Assembly (NCBI RefSeq): GCF_010993745.1
Contig: NZ_WOTN01000003.1
Coordinates: 682,001 to 746,000, forward strand
Direction of reading: 5' to 3'
Source of the DNA: Fodinicola acaciae
GTDB lineage: Bacteria; Actinomycetota; Actinomycetes; Mycobacteriales; HKI-0501
DNA: 64,000 nucleotides
Shown: in pieces, positions 60,747 to 64,000 of the stretch
How the letters are laid out: each line of letters opens with the position of its first letter
Numbering within the stretch: the stretch's first letter is position 1
Position numbers and translations under genes: made by a program
Notes under the pieces: generated by a model
Seen by the model: the letters and a program-made list of their open reading frames with translations, nothing else
Database searches by the model: none
Told to the model about the DNA's origin: nothing

Positions 60747-60784
60747 GCGCTGGAAGTGGCTTCGGCATCTGGGATAATGGACCG

Positions 60785-62113
60785 GTGACGGACATTCCCC
60801 GCTGGGCCGTGACCCGGACGGCGAAGCTGGCGTCGCTTCCGTTGGGCATCGCGGGACGGGCGACGCTGGGCCTCGGCCGCCGGCTCGGTGGCAAACCGGC
60901 CGAAGCGGTGGCCGCGGAGATCCAGCGGCGTACGGCCGAGCAGCTGTTCTCGGTGCTGGGGCAGCTCAAGGGCGGCGCCATGAAGTTCGGCCAGGCGCTG
61001 AGCGTGTTCGAGGCGGCGCTGCCGGAGGAGATCGCCGCGCCCTACCGGGTCGCGCTGACCAAGCTGCAGGAGGCCGCGCCGCCGATGCCGGCGGCCACCG
61101 TCGAGAAGGTGCTGGCCGAGGAGCTGGGGCCGCGCTGGCGGGAGAAGTTCGCCGAGTTCGACGAGAAACCGGCCGCGGCGGCGAGCATCGGCCAGGTGCA
61201 CCGCGCGATCTGGTCGACCGGCCAGGAGGTCGCGGTCAAGATCCAGTATCCGGGCGCCGGTCCGGCGCTGATCAACGACCTCAACCAGCTCACCAGGGTC
61301 GCCCGGCTGTTCGGCGCCGTACAGCCGGGCCTGGACATCAAACCGCTGATCACCGAGCTGAAGTCGCGGGTCGCCGAGGAGCTGGACTACCAGTTGGAAG
61401 GCCGCGCGACCAGGGCCTTCGCCAAGGCCTACGACGGCGATCCGGAGATCGCCGCGCCGAAGGTGCTGGCCAGCACGGACAAGATGCTGGTCACCGAGTG
61501 GATCGAGGGCAAACCGCTGTCCGCGGTGATCGCAGACGGCACGCAGGAGGAGCGCGACCGGTGCGGCCGGCTGATGGCCACGCTGCACTTCTCCGCGCCG
61601 ACCCGCGCCAAGCTGCTGCACGCCGACCCGCATCCGGGCAACTTCCGGCTGCTCGCCGACGGCCGGCTCGGCGTACTGGACTTCGGTGCGGTGGCGCGGC
61701 TGCCGCACGGCCTGCCCGAGCCGGTCGGCCGGCTGACCAGGCTGGCGCTGGAAGGCGACGCCGAGGCGGTGATGGACGGCCTGCGCGCGGAGGGCTTCAT
61801 CCCCGACTCGGCTGACGTCGACGCCGAAGGCATCCTGGCCTATCTGCGGCCGATGCTGGAGCCGCTGGCCGCCGAGGAGTTCCAGTTCACCAGGAAATGG
61901 CTGCAGGCGGAGGCGCGGCGGATCGGCGATCCGCGCAGTCCGGCGTACGCGCTCGGTCGCCAGCTCAACCTGCCGCCGTCGTATCTGCTGATCCACCGGG
62001 TGACGCTCGGCTCGATCGGCGTGCTCTGCCAGCTCAACGCGCGCGCTCCCTATCGCGCGATCGTCGAGCGGTGGCAGCCGGGTTTCGCCGCGCCGGTCAC
62101 CGAAAAGGGCTGA
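60785..62113 (+). CDS. ABC1/UbiB-family atypical kinase
   Basis: 442 residues from GTG 60785. The KxGQ motif is in GGAMKFGQALSVFEAALPEE, the nucleotide-loop Ala-rich segment in PAAAASIGQVHRA, the Lys in VAVKIQYPG, and the catalytic HADPHPGNF and DFGAVARL are intact. ABC1 proteins act on quinone biosynthesis or lipid homeostasis. It corresponds to Rv3197 by position, next to whiB7. It is convergent with a small minus-strand gene, one base between stops. Confidence 0.92.
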   Translation: MTDIPRWAVTRTAKLASLPLGIAGRATLGLGRRLGGKPAEAVAAEIQRRTAEQLFSVLGQLKGGAMKFGQALSVFEAALPEEIAAPYRVALTKLQEAAPPMPAATVEKVLAEELGPRWREKFAEFDEKPAAAASIGQVHRAIWSTGQEVAVKIQYPGAGPALINDLNQLTRVARLFGAVQPGLDIKPLITELKSRVAEELDYQLEGRATRAFAKAYDGDPEIAAPKVLASTDKMLVTEWIEGKPLSAVIADGTQEERDRCGRLMATLHFSAPTRAKLLHADPHPGNFRLLADGRLGVLDFGAVARLPHGLPEPVGRLTRLALEGDAEAVMDGLRAEGFIPDSADVDAEGILAYLRPMLEPLAAEEFQFTRKWLQAEARRIGDPRSPAYALGRQLNLPPSYLLIHRVTLGSIGVLCQLNARAPYRAIVERWQPGFAAPVTEKG

Positions 62114-62114
62114 C

Positions 62115-62288
62115 TCACCACCATTCGGTGTCGAGTTTGGCCTCGATGCTGCGCAGGTTGTCGCGTACGCACGTGTCGCACAGCCAGACGCCGTCGCCGT
62201 CACGGCTCCACCCCAACGCCGGCGGCGTCGCCTGCCGGCCACAGCCTCGGCAACTGACGGGTTCGCCGTCGTCTTCGGTCTGGGACAT
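62115..62288 (-). CDS. Small zinc-ribbon protein
   Basis: 57 residues from ATG 62288. Two cysteine pairs (CRGCGRQ and CDTCVRDN) about 25 residues apart form a probable zinc ribbon; the C-terminus is LRSIEAKLDTEWW. Function unknown. It sits between the ABC1 gene and the terminator of the whiB7 operon. Confidence 0.75.
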   Translation of the reverse strand: MSQTEDDGEPVSCRGCGRQATPPALGWSRDGDGVWLCDTCVRDNLRSIEAKLDTEWW

Positions 62289-62387
62289 GAACCCCGTCAT
62301 ACTCGCGCCGGCGGTGCTCCGCAATACCGTGTCCGATTGTCGCCGGCAACGGCATTTCCGCTGCTCATCGGAGTGGTCAGCGGCCGA

Positions 62388-62431
62388 AAGAAAACACCCG
62401 CCACGCCGGATGTGTCCGGCATGGCGGGTGT
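62388..62431 (-). terminator. Intrinsic terminator of the whiB7 operon
   Basis: ACACCCGCCACGCCGGA pairs with TCCGGCATGGCGGGTGT around TGTG (17-bp stem, one mismatch). On the minus strand the stem is followed by TTTTCTTT, the expected U-tract, so it ends transcripts coming from whiB7 and its downstream small gene. Confidence 0.85.
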
Positions 62432-62491
62432 GTTTGTTGGTTGCCTGTTCAATTATTCGCCTCGTTGCGAACAGTGCTCACAGAAGGCCAG

Positions 62492-62674
62492 TCACTGCCG
62501 TCGAAGATAACTGCGTACACTTCGGGCCACCTCACGTGCGGGCCGTGGCGCTGGATATCGCACCGTGTGTTCCTCGCGCATTCGCGCTCGTGCATAGGCT
62601 TCGTGCATAACTAACATTTCAAGACTCCTGGTCAGTTCGTAGTCGGTCGTACCGAGACCATGCGCCGCGGTCAT
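62492..62674 (-). CDS. 60-residue protein coupled to whiB7
   Basis: Start ATG 62674 overlaps the whiB7 stop in ATGA. 60 residues, helical, Arg-rich toward the C-terminus (ELTRSLEMLVMHEAYARARMREEH, REVARSVRSYLRRQ). No family recognised. The overlap and the shared downstream terminator make it the second coding gene of the whiB7 transcript. Confidence 0.65.
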   Translation of the reverse strand: MTAAHGLGTTDYELTRSLEMLVMHEAYARARMREEHTVRYPAPRPAREVARSVRSYLRRQ

Positions 62675-62985
62675 GCCGCAACCACCGGTGTGCGAGCGGC
62701 GTCCGCCTTGCGCGGACGTCCACGTGGACGCTTGCGGGCGATGACGGTGCCGCGCTCGAAGATCTCGCCACCCCACACCCCCCACGGCTCGCGCCGGTCC
62801 AGGGCGCCGGCCAGGCAGGCGGTGCGAAGCGGGCAGTCGCCGCAGAAAACCTTGGCGCGCTCCAGGTCACGCGGGTTTTCGGCGAACCACAGGTCGGGGT
62901 CCTCGCGGCGACACGGCACGTCCGCGTCGTCGTCGATTCCCGGCTCGAGAACGGCGGCGGTGGCGCTCAGTGTCGGGTAAGACAT
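62671..62985 (-). CDS. whiB7: WhiB7-type redox-sensitive transcriptional activator
   Basis: 104 residues from ATG 62985 with GAGAGGTG upstream. The four iron-sulfur cysteines are in DVPCRRED, AKVFCGDCPLRTACLAG; the GVWGG turn follows, and the C-terminal RPRGRPRKA AT-hook distinguishes WhiB7 from other WhiB proteins. WhiB7 binds SigA and activates intrinsic antibiotic-resistance genes. Position next to the ABC1 kinase gene agrees with M. tuberculosis. A long leader with an upstream ORF and terminator precedes it. Confidence 0.93.
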   Translation of the reverse strand: MSYPTLSATAAVLEPGIDDDADVPCRREDPDLWFAENPRDLERAKVFCGDCPLRTACLAGALDRREPWGVWGGEIFERGTVIARKRPRGRPRKADAARTPVVAA

Positions 62986-63071
62986 GCCGGGTTTCACCTC
63001 TCTCGGAAGTCTGTTACGTGCGATCGGCTCGTAGGTGGACGGTTGAGTAGTGGGTTTGGTCGAGGACAAAC

Positions 63072-63109
63072 AAAAAGGCCGCGAATCCCGGGTTCGGGAT
63101 CCGCGGCCT
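63072..63109 (-). terminator. Attenuator terminator in the whiB7 leader
   Basis: On the minus strand AGGCCGCGGATCCCG pairs with CGGGATTCGCGGCCT around AACC (15-bp stem, one mismatch), directly followed by TTTTTGTTTG. It lies 28 bp after the upstream ORF stop and about 90 bp before the whiB7 start, the position of the conditional terminator known in whiB7/wblC leaders. Confidence 0.9.
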
Positions 63110-63137
63110 CGAAGTGAGCCGGCGAGGTGTGGTGACC

Positions 63138-63392
63138 TCACGTTCGCCTACTTCGAGGAGGGATGCCCGGGACGTACCGGCGCTGCGCCGGGATGGCGTC
63201 ATCGCCGACACCCATGCCCGGCTTGGTAACCAGAACGCTGGTCAGCTGGACGGTGGTGAAGGCAGACGTCTCCCGCGACACGCCGGCGTCGGGACCGCAC
63301 GTACGAAGAGCGCCTCCATACATGGGAGCCACGTGTGCGCGCGCAGCAGCAAGGATGGTCGACGCCTCGTACATCAACTCGTTACCGCTCAC
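63138..63392 (-). CDS. Leader upstream ORF (84 codons) of whiB7
   Basis: GTG 63392 is preceded by AAAAAGGAGGTGGGCGAC, a near-perfect ribosome binding site. The 84-residue frame (starting VSGNELMYEASTILAAARAH) ends at TGA 63138-63140, 28 bp before the attenuator. In known whiB7/wblC leaders, slow translation of the upstream ORF under ribosome-targeting antibiotics prevents terminator formation. The product probably matters less than the act of translation. Confidence 0.75.
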   Translation of the reverse strand: MSGNELMYEASTILAAARAHVAPMYGGALRTCGPDAGVSRETSAFTTVQLTSVLVTKPGMGVGDDAIPAQRRYVPGIPPRSRRT

Positions 63393-63455
63393 GTCGCCCA
63401 CCTCCTTTTTCCGCTGATCGTTGACACATGGCCGCCCCAAATTGGCGACTCTGGC

Positions 63456-63493
63456 AGGTTACGCTTCCGGCCGCGGGAAGCACAACGTATTTT
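63456..63493 (-). promoter_or_regulatory. Probable autoregulated whiB7 promoter
   Basis: On the minus strand AAAATA is followed by CG and the -35 TTGTGC (63480-63485), then an 18-bp spacer and the -10 TAACCT (63456-63461). An AT-rich block just upstream of the -35 is the known WhiB7 recognition feature. Transcription would start near 63449, giving a leader of about 460 nt. Confidence 0.6.
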
Positions 63494-63617
63494 CGCCGAA
63501 GTTTTTCAACGTCGGCAAGATCACGCGTGGCACGCATGAAAACCACCGCAATATCCACGATACGCGTCACCCGTACGGCCGATGCCGACCGTACGGGCAA
63601 CGCCGCGTGCAACCCTC

Positions 63618-64000
63618 TCAGCCCGGCTGGCTCGCGCCCGGCGGAATGTGGACCGGCTGGAATGTCACGCCGTCCGCCGACACCAACGTACGTACGCCGT
63701 CGTCGTTGTTCCCGGTTACGCCGGACAACTGATAGCCGCCTCCCGGGAGTCGCTCGATCTGCGTCAGGTTGGTCGGCAGACCTGGCACGGCTCGAAACGT
63801 CCTGCCGCCGTCGGTCGAGGCCATCAGCGGGCCGCCGAGCTCTCCGTCGGTCCACGGCGCCACCGCCAGCAGCGAGCCGTCGGCGCGTACGACCAGTTGC
63901 AGCTCACCTGACGCACAAAGACGGGTCGGCGCCGGTTGGTCGACGAGGTGCCAGGAGACACCACCGTCGGTCGTGCGGAACATCCTGTCAGGACCTTTGT
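63618..64000 (-). CDS. C-terminal part of a BNR/sialidase-like repeat protein (cut by window edge)
   Basis: The frame is open to the right edge and ends at 63618. Two Asp-box (BNR) repeats are visible, RTTDGGVSWHLV and ASTDGGRTFRAV, in a beta-propeller pattern (GELQLVVRADGSLLAVA). An internal ATG at 63983 is not likely to be the start because the Asp-box context continues beyond it. It is probably an exported protein; the N-terminus lies outside. In M. tuberculosis uvrD2 follows whiB7 here, so the order differs. Confidence 0.75.
   Translation of the reverse strand, partial: KGPDRMFRTTDGGVSWHLVDQPAPTRLCASGELQLVVRADGSLLAVAPWTDGELGGPLMASTDGGRTFRAVPGLPTNLTQIERLPGGGYQLSGVTGNNDDGVRTLVSADGVTFQPVHIPPGASQPG

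Overview
The window is high-GC, densely coded chromosomal DNA from an actinobacterium (Actinomycetota). The evidence is the GC-rich codon use, frequent GTG starts, a WhiB7-type regulator, PPA1309, UPF0182 and DUF2342 family genes, a LLM-class oxidoreductase and a Pls/PosA-family synthetase. The right third keeps the gene set that Mycobacterium tuberculosis carries from Rv3193c to whiB7 (UPF0182 protein, PDZ/Lon-like YlbL protease, DUF2342 protease, ThiF-like protein, ABC1 kinase, WhiB7), but here it is interrupted by extra genes and repeat elements. I cannot name the genus.

Layout. 1-2.9 kb: extracytoplasmic thiol redox and copper genes (DsbA-like, Bcp peroxiredoxin, YcnI, CopC). 2.9-5.2 kb: a short-armed tRNA with a UAG anticodon, a 105-bp tandem repeat, endonuclease V and a ferredoxin-reductase-like flavoprotein. 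5.6-13 kb: PucR/LysE pair, GNAT plus PAP2/DAG-kinase pair, secreted lipase, and a MarR-controlled ABC exporter. 13-24.2 kb: orphan dhaK, alaS, a cytoplasmic substrate-binding-like protein, TetR/LLM and MerR/FAD-hydroxylase divergent pairs, an ankyrin protein and a double Lrp regulator. 24.5-29.7 kb: a minus-strand operon joining a CPBP protease, a response-regulator/thioredoxin-reductase-like fusion and a cyclic-nucleotide-binding-domain histidine kinase. 30-37 kb: PI-PLC-like protein, an unknown protein, and an M1 aminopeptidase coupled to a 1286-residue Pls/PosA synthetase. 37-44 kb: SDR, lipoprotein, an ADP-ribosylglycohydrolase/OMP-decarboxylase-like pair, SGNH esterase, glycosyltransferase, and two identical initiator tRNA genes flanking a small cassette. 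44-62 kb: the conserved actinobacterial block with inserted MarR/monooxygenase, S9 peptidase, epimerase and GH20 genes. 62.1-63.5 kb: the whiB7 operon with a long leader. The right edge cuts a BNR-repeat protein.

Two families of small non-coding elements are scattered at gene ends. One has inverted ends of the type CGCATGGCCACCATGCG (four members, 48-584 bp), each directly downstream of a plus-strand stop codon. The other is 94-113 bp with 24-bp inverted ends and supplies the stop codons of three adjacent genes. The most striking functional units are the whiB7 leader (84-codon upstream ORF followed by an intrinsic terminator), the synthetase/aminopeptidase pair, and the redox/cyclic-nucleotide two-component operon.
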